Assembly (NCBI RefSeq): GCF_900112675.1
Contig: NZ_FOMQ01000004.1
Span: 1-64,000, forward strand
Length of the DNA stretch: 64,000 nt
Source of the DNA: Paracidovorax konjaci
GTDB taxonomy: Bacteria; Pseudomonadota; Gammaproteobacteria; Burkholderiales; Burkholderiaceae_C
Reading direction: 5' to 3'
Under the pieces are notes generated by a model. It made no database searches, was not told the origin of the DNA, and saw only the letters and a program-made list of their open reading frames with translations. Of the stretch, positions 24,553-33,075 are shown piece after piece (the first letter of the stretch is position 1; every line of letters starts with the position of its first letter). The translations under genes were made by a program, and so were the position numbers.

Positions 24553-25382
24553 TCAGGCTTTCAACTGGCGCAGGCCATCGGCCAGCAGCCACAGGGCGCG
24601 ATTGAGGCGAATATCGGAATCAATGCCCTGCACCGGACGGGTCTGCTGGCGGCGTCCGTTGGCGCTGCGCCCATGCAAACCACCTTTGGTCAGGTTCTCT
24701 TGGGTGCGGTTGACACGCTCCACAAGTCCGGGCGGCGGTCGTCGAAACGGCGCGGCATCAGGATTTGCGATTCGGTGATGGGTGCGGGCTTGTCCGGGTC
24801 GTCGTACTTGAGCGACAGCGCAGCGCGGGCGAATACTTCGGCCTCGCCTTCGTCCAGCGTGATGGCCTGCATGGATTCGCGGGATTCCAGCGCACGGTCA
24901 AAACCGTGCAGTACCTGATAGGCACCTTCGATCACTTGCCCGGCCACGTCGCCCTTATGCGACACGCGCACATCGGCCACGGTATCGCCACACACCAGCC
25001 CATTGCTGCACACGAAACGGAACATTCCGGCCAGCATCTGGTAGCTGCTGGTGCCATCGTGCGAGTTCAGCAGGATGATTTCGTTGGCTTCGCCTCGGGC
25101 ATTGATCTGGCTGGCGTGGCGTAGCCGGATCATGTGCTTGGTGTAGTCGCGCCGGTCTTCGTGGCGGGTGCGGGTCTGCGTCACCATGAAGGGCTGAAAC
25201 CCTTCCTTGCGCAGTTCGGTCAGCACCGTGGCGGTGGGGATATAGGCGTAACGCTGTGAACGGCTTTCGTGGGGCGCTTCCGCAAAGATTGACGGGGCCA
25301 CGCGGTGAATTTGGTCATCGGACAGCGGGGAATCGCTGCGCAGTACCGGGGAACGGGAAGCAAAACGGGATGCGAGTTGCAT
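24553..25382 (-). pseudogene. DUF932 (phage/plasmid-like) protein with a frameshift near its end
   Basis: From ATG at 25382 (ribosome site AGGAG) the protein MQLASRFASRSPVLRSDSPL continues as a DUF932 family member for about 223 residues, with FRFVCSNGLVCGD in the middle. Near 24,711 the sequence expected as SVFNRTQEN reads SVSTAPKRT and stops. Skipping the shift, the next frame gives a family-like end (LTKGGLHGRSANGRRQQTRP, then LLADGLRQLKA) to a stop at 24,553-24,555. The 830-base length fits loss of one T. About 50 C-terminal residues are lost as read, and partial function is possible. DUF932 proteins occur on most Tn4371-like ICEs; their role is unknown. Confidence 0.75.
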
Positions 25383-25930
25383 GGTCTTTCTCCTGACGAA
25401 AAGGGTTTGCTGTTCAAACCGCACACCGGATTCCTAGATTCGGAGCCCAGCCTTTCGGCTGTTCGGTGCGGTTGGCACGAGGAACCCGGTTGGCCCTTTT
25501 GCCACCGTCTTTCCTGAGTTCATCGCCCGCGACGGTCAGGAGCCCTCGGACGTGGGCCGTCAAGGAGCAAAGCGGCAGGTAGGTGCGGCCCGCAGGCGTA
25601 GCCGAGGACACGGCCTGGCGCGCCTTGACGGCACGCGGCCACGGGCTACAGTCGCGAGCAAGGTGATGGAGTTAGGAGAGACGGCTGGACATGGCAACGG
25701 CCGCCACGATGTGCAAACCGCACGCAAGCGAAGCGCGCAGGCCCGAAGCTGGAAGCCGGGCCGGAGGCGTCAGGGATGTGTAAGGCTGGCGGAAGCCAGT
25801 CCCGTCAGGGATGAGCGAATAGCGAACCTGGAGCAGCGTGGTCCGCCAAGTGGAGACGCCAACGAGATATTGATTTATTATTTGTTTTGCAAGCAAATGT
25901 TGCTGAAGAAAAAACACGGAGGTCTTAATA
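25383..25930. other. Gene-free leader region upstream of DUF932 and of the AAA gene
   Basis: These 548 bases contain no convincing gene. The left part is GC-rich ICE leader DNA in front of the minus-strand DUF932 gene. It carries AAGCGAAGCGCGCAG (25,726-25,740) and GGCCGGAGGCGTCAG (25,759-25,773), both repeated upstream of radC. From about 25,865 the sequence becomes AT-rich and serves as promoter and leader for the AAA gene (GGAGG at 25,918-25,922). Confidence 0.55.
25726..25773. repeat. Duplicated ICE leader element, copy 1
   Basis: Two 15-base blocks (AAGCGAAGCGCGCAG and GGCCGGAGGCGTCAG) recur exactly at 28,984-28,998 and 29,008-29,022, in the same order but with 18 rather than 9 bases between them. 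Both copies lie upstream of minus-strand ICE genes (DUF932 and radC). Confidence 0.7.
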
Positions 25931-28234
25931 ATGATCGTCAGTATCAGCCGCCTTAAACAGTTCGGTATCTTCAGCGACTTCAATGGAACGAAGATTCAGA
26001 AGTTTGGCCGATATAACCTCGTCTACGGTTGGAATGGAACAGGCAAGTCAACTCTATCGAATCTATTTTCTTGCTTTGAGCTCCGCTCGATGGTTCCGCG
26101 CTTTAGTGCGGGCCAGTTCTCGGTCGTTTTGGAGAACGGATCAACAATCACGGAAACCACTCTCCCCGCATCCCAATTAAATATCCAAGTGTTCAATCAG
26201 CGTTTTGTGCACGAGAATATTGATTGGGATAAATCTGTAAAGAGCATCCTTCTTATTGCGAAAGAGAAGATTGATGACCTACAGAAACTGGAGAAGCTAA
26301 AAGGTGATCTTCAGAAAGCAAAGAAGGCTCACGACGAGAAGCTAAGCGATATCAGGAAGCAGCGTGATGCCCTAGATAAGTTCTTAACCAACGCTGCGAA
26401 GAAGATGAAGCTGGGGCTTCAGGCAATCGACACGAGCGATAGCTACTACTTGAATTACGATCGCCGCAAGCTCTCTAGCTTTATTCAGAGCAACGGTGAG
26501 GCCGTTACTAAGGCCGAATCGGTTCTCCCAGACGATAAGGTCATTGACCTTACTAACGCCGCCAAGCCAGATCAGTTGCCAAGCATCACGTTCGCCTCAA
26601 TAGTTATTGAGCCGGATTATCTCAAGAAGGCGGCAACTCGCATAAGGGATTTGATTGGGACTACAGCAGTAAATCAAGCCATCCAGCGGCTGACTGAAAA
26701 CCCGGACATCCGTGACTGGGTTCAAACCGGCTTGGAAATCCATAAGACCCACGACTCAAAATCCTGCGAGTTCTGCGGCTCTCCTTTCACCCAGCTTCGT
26801 GCCGAGGCGCTCGCCGCCCACTTCAGCAAGGAGTTCACGGATTTTCAGAATCGGCTTCAGAGCGCCGCAACTTGGATTGAATCTCAAGGCGCTCCAACCA
26901 ATCAGTTGCCTGCAGTGACCGAGTTTTATAAAGAACTGTCCGCTGAGGCAGAAAAGCTCCAAAATGACTACGCAACTGCTGCTGAGAAGATCGACCAGCA
27001 AATGGACGTATGGCGGGAAGCCCTGAAAGCCAAGATCACAGACCCTGCGAAGACAGACATTCAGATATCTGACGTGGTTGAAGGCGATGTCGCCAATTTC
27101 AATGACATCCTGAAGTCAATTGTTGTTCTCGTCGGAAAGCACAACAATAAGACTTCAAACTTCAAATCGGAAACCTCAAAAAGCAAAGTGGCACTGGAAC
27201 TTCATTTTGCTGCGGCTGAGGTGCAAGAATTTGACTATGCCGGAAGTGAAAAAAAATGCAATGAACTTGAGGCAGAAGCAAAGAACGACCACAAGGAAAT
27301 TGAGAGGATTAGTCAAGAGGTTGGAGCCATAGAGGCACTGCTCTCGAATGAAACGGTCGGGGCGAAGGAGTTCAATGACATCTTGCATCGCTTCATTGGC
27401 CGCTCTGAACTTTGCCTAAGCTTCGATCAAGAGAAGAAGGGTTATGAGATCATCAGAAACGGGGTTGGTGAGCATGACGGCAATTTGAGTGAAGGTGAAA
27501 AGACTGCAATTGCGTTTGTCTACTTCATCACTAAACTCAAGGAAAACGGAAACAACATCAAGGACACGATCGTCGTCGTTGATGACCCGGTGTCAAGCTT
27601 TGATTCAAATCACTTGTTTCATGCCTATTCGTTCTTGAGAACGCAATGCACTGATGCAAAGCAGCTTTTTGTGTTGACCCACAACTTCACCTACTTCAAA
27701 CTGGTGAGAGACTGGTTTACTGGCACAAATAGGAACCGAGTTAATAAGGGCAAGGCTGAGAACTGCTTCTTTTATCGCTTGGATGCACCGCCTGGCTCTC
27801 CCCGTCACTCCCTACTTGTTGATGCCGACGACTCTTTGAAGAACTATGGCTCGGAGTACCACTACATATTCAGAAAACTCTATGAATACAGGGCGCATAC
27901 GACTCTTAACCGGGACGAGGCATTCTTGACGGCGAACCTCGCACGCAAGCTCATTGAATCCTTCTTTACATTCAAATATCCAAAGCGTAGAAGTGATATT
28001 AGTCAACTAATGGATGTTGGCTTGAAAGACTGCACCATCACGACACCGGAACTTAAAGAAAAGATCTATCGTTTTATCAACAAGTATTCGCATAGCGATG
28101 TTATTGAGATAACAGAGGAGTCTGCAGAGAACTTGGCTGGCGAAAGCCACAGCGTCATTGGGCACATCTTCCAGTGGCTGGAAGAGGTGGACAAGAAACA
28201 TTACCACGAGATGATTCAGGTGGCGACGGCCTGA
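25931..28234 (+). CDS. AAA_13-type ATPase (PrrC/RloC-like), probable defence protein
   Basis: The 767-residue ABC/SMC-type ATPase has Walker A GWNGTGKST at residues 33-41, the signature LSEGEK at 519-524, Walker B IVVVDDPVSSFD at 547-558 and the switch LTHN at 582-585. Coiled-coil segments near 112-150 and 335-365 flank a CEFC motif (279-282) that could form a zinc hook. The region from about 640 (YGSEYHYIFRKLYEY) to 722 (YRFINKYSHSD) is typical of PF13166 proteins, which include the anticodon nuclease PrrC; RloC is a related zinc-hook form. I cannot confirm the nuclease residues. The gene stands alone in AT-richer DNA between DUF932 and radC, opposite to the backbone strand. Confidence 0.78.
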   Translation: MIVSISRLKQFGIFSDFNGTKIQKFGRYNLVYGWNGTGKSTLSNLFSCFELRSMVPRFSAGQFSVVLENGSTITETTLPASQLNIQVFNQRFVHENIDWDKSVKSILLIAKEKIDDLQKLEKLKGDLQKAKKAHDEKLSDIRKQRDALDKFLTNAAKKMKLGLQAIDTSDSYYLNYDRRKLSSFIQSNGEAVTKAESVLPDDKVIDLTNAAKPDQLPSITFASIVIEPDYLKKAATRIRDLIGTTAVNQAIQRLTENPDIRDWVQTGLEIHKTHDSKSCEFCGSPFTQLRAEALAAHFSKEFTDFQNRLQSAATWIESQGAPTNQLPAVTEFYKELSAEAEKLQNDYATAAEKIDQQMDVWREALKAKITDPAKTDIQISDVVEGDVANFNDILKSIVVLVGKHNNKTSNFKSETSKSKVALELHFAAAEVQEFDYAGSEKKCNELEAEAKNDHKEIERISQEVGAIEALLSNETVGAKEFNDILHRFIGRSELCLSFDQEKKGYEIIRNGVGEHDGNLSEGEKTAIAFVYFITKLKENGNNIKDTIVVVDDPVSSFDSNHLFHAYSFLRTQCTDAKQLFVLTHNFTYFKLVRDWFTGTNRNRVNKGKAENCFFYRLDAPPGSPRHSLLVDADDSLKNYGSEYHYIFRKLYEYRAHTTLNRDEAFLTANLARKLIESFFTFKYPKRRSDISQLMDVGLKDCTITTPELKEKIYRFINKYSHSDVIEITEESAENLAGESHSVIGHIFQWLEEVDKKHYHEMIQVATA

Positions 28235-28300
28235 GCATCAGCCCCGCCAGGGCCATAGTTGCGTCACGAGGCGCAGCAAAAAAGGCCGAAGCCCCTTGGA

Positions 28301-28791
28301 CTAGATCAGCCCACACTCGGCGAACGATGCCGTTGCGTTGCTGGCAATGATGATGTGATCGAGCACGCATACGTCCACCAGCCCCAGCGCTTCTCTGTGC
28401 CGCAGAGGCTCGGATCGGGGCTTCCGCTCGGGTGGTTTTGCGAAATTACGACCGCCTCCGCATTGAGCCGTAGCGCCTCCTTGACCACTTCGCGTGGATA
28501 CACCGAAGCACCGTCGATGGCACCGCGGAACATCTCCCGGTATTCGATCAACCGGTGGCGCGTATCCATGAACAGCACCGCGAACACCTCATGCTCGAAG
28601 CCGGACAGCTTGGTGCGCAAGTAATCCTTAACCGCCACCGGCGAAGTGAACTCGGCCCCGCGCTGCATTTTCTGGTCGATGACCTGGCGCGCAGCTTCCA
28701 GAATGTCGTCGGCCGATGCCGGCAGATAGCGCCCGTGCGCGTCACTCACCAGCAGCGAGGAATCGAACGAAGGAAAGGACAGTTGCGACAT
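28301..28791 (-). pseudogene. radC: RadC-like JAB-domain protein with a frameshift
   Basis: The first ~130 residues (MSQLSFPSFDSSLL, EVFAVLFMDTRHRLIEY, VVKEALRLNAEAVVISQNHP) are a standard ICE-type RadC protein and include the HP-S-G part of the JAB metal motif. After SPDPS the frame changes. Family-like sequence resumes in another frame (EALGLVDVCVLDHIIIASNA, then ending in FAECGLI) and stops at 28301. Relative to the family, several codons and the frame are lost near 28,401-28,415, where the metal-binding Asp should be. As read, the metal site is incomplete. The role of ICE RadC proteins is uncertain. Confidence 0.75.
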
Positions 28792-29099
28792 GATCGTGCT
28801 CCGGTTGCTCGGGCGGAATTGCCCGGAACCGTGTTTAGCTCGGCGCAGCGCAAGCAGTCAGGGGCGCAGCTGGCCGCCAGGGCGCAAGCGCGTGTAGCCC
28901 TTGACGGCGAGAACACCGTGATACGGTGAAGGGAACAGCAAGACCGCCTACACCCGCTCACTGCACACGCTCGGTTTTGGAGCAAGCGAAGCGCGCAGCC
29001 CCGAAAGGGCCGGAGGCGTCAGTGATGGAGGCCCGACAGGAGCGAGGCTCGCGCAGCGCGACCGCAGCATGCCGGGACGCCCGACTGTTTGGGACAGGA
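28792..29099. other. Gene-free leader region upstream of radC with leader element copy 2
   Basis: About 308 bases without a credible gene. The second copy of the duplicated leader blocks is at 28,984-29,022. A TTGACGG box common to both leaders also occurs (28,900-28,906). It probably holds the radC promoter and the end of the YhcG-type gene transcript. Confidence 0.5.
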
Positions 29100-30164
29100 C
29101 TACTCGTTGTCGGTTTTGCGCTGCTCGATCTGCAACTGTGCCCGCTGCGTTGCCTGTTGCAGCCGTTCCGCCAGCACGCCCCTCGGCGGCAAGGCGGTCA
29201 GATACTCGGCAACGTGGATGCCCGACTTGTCCAGCTCCAGTAGCTCGATCTGTTCGCGCTTCTTGCCGGTGCAAAGGATGATCCCCAGCGGAGAGGCTTC
29301 TTCCGGCTCGCGCTCGTGCTTATCCAACCAGCGAAGGTAAAGCTCCATCTGTCCCTTGAACGCCGCCTTGAAGTCACCGACCTTCAACTCCACAGCTACC
29401 AGCCGCCGCAGCTTGCGGTTGTAGAACAGCAGGTCGAGGTGAAAATCCTCGCCGTCAATATGGATGCGCTTCTGCCGGGCGACGAATGAGAAGCCCGCGC
29501 CCAGCTCCAGCAGGAAGGACTCCATTTCACGGATGATCGCCGCTTCCAAGTCGACTTCCTGCCAAGTGTCCCGCAGGCCCAGGAAGTCGAGGATGTACGG
29601 GTCGCGCATGACAAGGGCCGGCGACATTCGCTGCGCATCGCGCAGGATCCCCAACTCCTGCGCGATGGCTTCTTCCGGCTTTTGGGAAAGCGCCGTGCGC
29701 TCGTACAGCATCGAGTCGATGCGCTCGCGCAGCGTCCGCACGCTCCAGCGTTGGGTACTGGCCATCTGTGCGTAGTAATCCCGCTGAAGCGGGTCTTTCA
29801 GCGGGATCAGGGCGATGAAGTGCGTCCAGCTCAATTCTCGTATCAGTGATACGAGAATCTGCTCGTCGGGGAAGGTGGCGGCGAACTGCACCATGCGGCG
29901 CAGGTTCTGCTCGGCAAAGCTGCTGCCGTACTCCTTCACCAACTGCGCCGCCAGCGTGGGCAGCACTTCCTTTCCATAAGCGCCCCGGCGCCCGTCCAAG
30001 ACCTGCGTATGGATGCGCTGGCCGATACGCCAGTAGAGCATCGTCAGCTCGCTATTCACCGTCGAAGCGGCGCGCTTGCGCGCCGCTTCGATCAGCGCCC
30101 GAATGTCGCCCAGCAGCGCTGCCGGCGCGGCGGGCGAAGGAGTGGATACCTTGCGCCTAGTCAT
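29100..30164 (-). CDS. YhcG-type PDDEXK nuclease (DUF1016)
   Basis: This 354-residue protein is of the YhcG family. The N-terminal DUF1016 winged-helix-like part reads ARKRAASTVNSELTMLYWRI and FAEQNLRRMVQFA. The C-terminal restriction-endonuclease fold has DFHLDLLFYNRKLRRLVAVE followed by LKVGDFKAAFKGQ, giving the D-(x)n-E-x-K active site. The family includes RNA-guided or recombination-linked nucleases of unclear biology and is frequent on mobile elements. Its ATG overlaps the integrase stop (ATGA), so it is translated from the integrase message. This suggests a role tied to ICE integration or to defence (inference). Confidence 0.85.
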   Translation of the reverse strand: MTRRKVSTPSPAAPAALLGDIRALIEAARKRAASTVNSELTMLYWRIGQRIHTQVLDGRRGAYGKEVLPTLAAQLVKEYGSSFAEQNLRRMVQFAATFPDEQILVSLIRELSWTHFIALIPLKDPLQRDYYAQMASTQRWSVRTLRERIDSMLYERTALSQKPEEAIAQELGILRDAQRMSPALVMRDPYILDFLGLRDTWQEVDLEAAIIREMESFLLELGAGFSFVARQKRIHIDGEDFHLDLLFYNRKLRRLVAVELKVGDFKAAFKGQMELYLRWLDKHEREPEEASPLGIILCTGKKREQIELLELDKSGIHVAEYLTALPPRGVLAERLQQATQRAQLQIEQRKTDNE

Positions 30165-31363
30165 GCGGTCGCCTCGGCTGGAGGTTGCTTGGCGCCGGTG
30201 ATCGTCTTGCGCCGGTTCGCCACCAGTTCGGCCGCCTCGCGCACCGGATCATCCTCGGTATGCACATAACGCATGAACATCACGACGGTCTTGTGCGCCG
30301 TCAGCGCCATGCCGACCTTGACTGGGATACCTGAATTGGCGATGTCGGTCGCAGAACGATGGCGGATGCCATGCGTCCCTACATGCGTCGCGCCCGCCGC
30401 CTTGAGCGCGCGGCACCAGCCGCCGTAATACTCGCCCGTGGTCAGGTGCTGCTCCGAATGGCGTGGCGACGGCAGCACATAGGGATTGCCTTCCAGCTTC
30501 GGTGCCGTCGAAAGCAGCTGATAGGCTTCCTCGCTCATGGGCTTTGACATGCCGCCGGTCTTGCTATCGGGCCACACGACGCGCCGATTCTCCAGATCGA
30601 CCCATTCCCATTCGAGCGTGACGATTTCGGAGCGGCGGGCAGCGAACTCGAATTGCAGGCGGATAGCCAGAGGGATGACGTAGTTCTCAAGCCCTTCGGC
30701 CTCGATTTTGTCGAGCTGACGGAACAGCTTGCCCATGTCGTCGTCGCTGATGAGATGGGTGGACTTGCCGGCAGGGAACATCGGGACATGGCGGCAAGGA
30801 TTGGTGCCGTCTGGCCGATAGCCCCACACCTCCGCCATGTTGAACATCTTGCGCAGGATGCTGAACGCCTTGTTCGCCTCGGTCTGCTTGTATGAAAGCT
30901 TCTCCATCAGCCCGGCAATGTCCGGCCGCTTCACGTCGTGAACCTTCTTGCGACCCAACAGCGGGATGATGCAGCGGTTGATGACGCCTTGATAGCCGAC
31001 TCGGGTGCTGGGCTTGTTGCGCCTCTTGGAGTAGTCCTCCATGAACTTCTTGCACAACTCCTCAACGGTGGGTGCCCGGCGCGCCTCGGCCTTGTCCGCT
31101 GCCGGATCGCTACCCCGGCGCACCTGAGACAGCCATTCCTGTGCCAGCGAGCGGGCCTGTTCGACGGTCAGCTCGCCGAACAGGCCCAAGGCCGGCTTGC
31201 GTCGCTCGCCAGCATTGGTTCGGTACTGGAGCATGAACACCTTGCGACCGGCCGGGGTAATCTTGCACAGGAAGCCGGGAACGAGGGTGTCGCGCAGCTC
31301 GATGGCTTGCGCTTGGGGTTGTGCCGCATCGACTGCGGACTTGGTGAGCTTGATCTTAGCCAT
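30161..31363 (-). CDS. int: ICE tyrosine integrase
   Basis: This 400-residue site-specific recombinase integrates and excises the ICE. The N-terminal arm-binding domain (MAKIKLTKSAVDAAQP, then YRTNAGERRKPALG) is of the DUF4102/P4 type. The catalytic domain has Arg243 or Arg244 in FAARRSEI, Lys268, HGIRHR (His331, Arg334), His357 and the nucleophile Tyr366 in MRYVH. ATG at 31363 is preceded by GAGGAG; a TTG 10 codons upstream is less likely. It is the gene nearest the chromosomal junction, and its stop overlaps the YhcG-type gene. Confidence 0.9.
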   Translation of the reverse strand: MAKIKLTKSAVDAAQPQAQAIELRDTLVPGFLCKITPAGRKVFMLQYRTNAGERRKPALGLFGELTVEQARSLAQEWLSQVRRGSDPAADKAEARRAPTVEELCKKFMEDYSKRRNKPSTRVGYQGVINRCIIPLLGRKKVHDVKRPDIAGLMEKLSYKQTEANKAFSILRKMFNMAEVWGYRPDGTNPCRHVPMFPAGKSTHLISDDDMGKLFRQLDKIEAEGLENYVIPLAIRLQFEFAARRSEIVTLEWEWVDLENRRVVWPDSKTGGMSKPMSEEAYQLLSTAPKLEGNPYVLPSPRHSEQHLTTGEYYGGWCRALKAAGATHVGTHGIRHRSATDIANSGIPVKVGMALTAHKTVVMFMRYVHTEDDPVREAAELVANRRKTITGAKQPPAEATA

Positions 31364-31538
31364 GAAGACTCCTCGGAAAGACCCGATTCCCAAGAGCCTC
31401 GTAGGAGCCAGTAGAAGGGAAGCCGGGTCAAGTTTCAGAAAGCACCGGCATATGTTGAACTCACCTAACCTATTGATAAACCTGCTGTATCTGGCTGTGT
31501 CTTAGTCCAGCAAAGTACGGTGCTGGAGTCATCCTGAA

Positions 31539-31546
31539 ATAAAAAA
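31539..31546. other. Candidate ICE attachment site (att) at the chromosomal junction
   Basis: The minus-strand octamer TTTTTTAT lies 175 bases upstream of the integrase start, where ICE sequence gives way to the convergent end of a chromosomal lipoprotein gene. Tn4371-family ICEs are known to use a short T-rich octamer close to this as target. The other att site is outside the window, so the assignment cannot be completed here. The 31,364-31,538 stretch holds no gene; it contains AGCACCG (31,441) and CGGTGCT (31,519), a possible integrase arm-site pair. Confidence 0.45.
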
Positions 31547-31575
31547 CCCGCCTATCCGTTGCCCTGGGGAACGCT

Positions 31576-31986
31576 TCAGCTCCGGCCGCGGCTGGAGGAG
31601 CCGCCGCCGTCGCGGCTTTCGGCATCGCCGCCGTCCTCGCCGCGCCGGCCGGAGGCTCCAGCGGGCTTCTCCAGCTTGCCCAGGACCGAGGGCGTGCCTT
31701 CGAGCTTGTTTTCGCGCATGTATTGGTCCATTTCCTTCCAGCCCGCGAAGATCTGCGCCTTGGTGGCTTTCGGGTTCAGGGTGAAGCAGTCTTCCAGCCC
31801 CCGCAGCGCATGCCGGCAGGCACCGCCGATGGCCTTTGCTTCGGCATCCTTCTGCACCACACGCGGATCGGGCCCGAGCCCGGGAATCTCGCAGCCCGAC
31901 AGGAGCAGTGTGGCGGCCAGGCAGGCCGCGAGCCACGGGAGGCGCCCGGCGGGCGAACGGCGGAGGGGAGGGCTGCGGTGTGGCAT
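31576..31986 (-). CDS. Hypothetical lipoprotein
   Basis: The 136-residue protein has a lipoprotein signal ending in a LLSGC lipobox (Cys32). The mature part has a compact segment (CRHALRGLEDCFTLNPKATK, FAGWKEMDQYMRENKLEG) with two cysteines that could form a disulphide. The C-terminal tail is Gly/Ser/Arg/Asp-rich and probably disordered. I do not recognise a named family. It is the first chromosomal gene beyond the ICE. Its stop lies about 30 bases from the candidate att site, so the insertion did not interrupt it. Confidence 0.7.
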   Translation of the reverse strand: MPHRSPPLRRSPAGRLPWLAACLAATLLLSGCEIPGLGPDPRVVQKDAEAKAIGGACRHALRGLEDCFTLNPKATKAQIFAGWKEMDQYMRENKLEGTPSVLGKLEKPAGASGRRGEDGGDAESRDGGGSSSRGRS

Positions 31987-32053
31987 CTTCCAACCATTAT
32001 CGGCAGGTGGGCCGGATCATTGAGGATCCCCTGCACCGGCCCTGATGAAAAGC

Positions 32054-32080
32054 AAAAGGCCTCCGGATGGGAGGCCTTTT
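32054..32080 (-). terminator. Terminator after the Bax-inhibitor-like gene
   Basis: AAAAGGCCTCC (32,054-32,064) pairs with GGAGGCCTTTT (32,070-32,080), loop GGATG. The stem ends in A/T runs on both sides, so it can work in both directions. It lies 52 bases after the stop of the YccA/BI-1 gene. Confidence 0.8.
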
Positions 32081-32132
32081 CTTCGCGCCGGCGGAACCGG
32101 GTCCGTGGAACGCGATGGCGCGCGGGAGGGGG

Positions 32133-32825
32133 TCAGTCGCGCTCGCCACCCATGATGCCCAGCAGGGCCAGCAGGCTCTGGAACACGTTGAAGATGTCCA
32201 GGTACAGCGCCAGCGTGGCGCTGATGTAGTTGGTCTCGCCGCCGTCCAGGATCTGCTTCAGGTCATACAGCATGTAGGCACTGAAGATGCCGATGGCCGC
32301 CACCGAGATCGCCATCATGCCGGCCGAGGAGCCCAGGAACACGTTGATGACCGAGCCGACCAGCAGCACCATGGCGCCCACGAAGAGCCATTTGCCCATG
32401 CCCGACAGATCGCGCTTGATCACGCTGGCGAGGCTGGCCATCACGAAGAACACACCTGCGGTGCCTGCGAAGGCCGTCATCACGAGGTCGGTGCCGTTCT
32501 TGAAACCCAGCACCATGCCGATCAGGCGCGAGAGCATCAGGCCCATGAAGAACGTGAAGCCCAGCAGCACGGGCACGCCCGCCGCGGAGTTCTTGGTCTT
32601 CTCGATGGCGAACATGAAGCCGAACGCGCCGCCCAGGAAGACGATCAGGCCCACGCCGCCACGCAGCGACTGCGTGATGCCGGTGGACACGCCGATCCAT
32701 GCGCCCAGCACGGTGGGCAGCATGCTCAATGCGAGCAGCCAGTAGGTATTGCGCAGCACTTTCTGCCGCTGCTCCTGCGAGACGCCATATCCCGCGGAGT
32801 CCAGGACCGTGACTTGATCGTTCAT
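32133..32825 (-). CDS. Bax inhibitor-1/YccA-family membrane protein
   Basis: This 230-residue integral membrane protein has seven predicted helices after a 25-residue cytosolic N-terminus (MNDQVTVLDSAGYGVSQEQR). The conserved family end is present (AYMLYDLKQILDGGETNYIS, ALYLDIFNVFQSLL), including Asp residues known in BsYetJ as part of a pH-sensitive calcium-leak site. In Enterobacteria the relative YccA modulates FtsH. It is a single gene with its own terminator. Confidence 0.9.
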   Translation of the reverse strand: MNDQVTVLDSAGYGVSQEQRQKVLRNTYWLLALSMLPTVLGAWIGVSTGITQSLRGGVGLIVFLGGAFGFMFAIEKTKNSAAGVPVLLGFTFFMGLMLSRLIGMVLGFKNGTDLVMTAFAGTAGVFFVMASLASVIKRDLSGMGKWLFVGAMVLLVGSVINVFLGSSAGMMAISVAAIGIFSAYMLYDLKQILDGGETNYISATLALYLDIFNVFQSLLALLGIMGGERD

Positions 32826-33075
32826 CTTTTATCTCTCCCTTTGCCTGTTGAGGCCTGCACGACGCAGACCGGCAAATTCTAGGTGGTGCCCTCCAGCCAC
32901 CTTTCAAATACCCTCTCGCACTCCCGTACTTTTAGGATGCAGTGTTTTGCCGTGCACAGGGCTGAAGGCCGGGGCGCCAGCCGGTATGCTGGCAGACGCT
33001 TGGCGTGCCGGCCTACGGCACGCACCGTGTTCGATTTCTCTTTCCTGCTTCCTCATCCACCCCTTCCGGAGTTCC

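Larger units (their letters stand above)
1..31546. mobile_element. Partial Tn4371-like integrative and conjugative element (one end plus cargo)
   Basis: The tyrosine integrase, radC-like, DUF932, parB, DUF736, DUF2958, DUF2285, HTH, repA, parA, DUF2840, traF and relaxase genes lie in the order and orientation known for Tn4371-family ICEs, all on the minus strand. The integrase is next to the junction with chromosomal genes near 31,546. Cargo (efflux, SMR and oxidoreductase genes) follows the relaxase, and the other ICE end with traG/trb would lie beyond position 1. The family assignment rests on recognised gene content and order. The exact right end is inferred. Confidence 0.8.

Noticed and set aside
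31364-31575. tRNA gene as integration target next to the integrase
   Set aside because: No cloverleaf or T-loop motif is seen; the junction is a T-rich octamer beside a lipoprotein gene.
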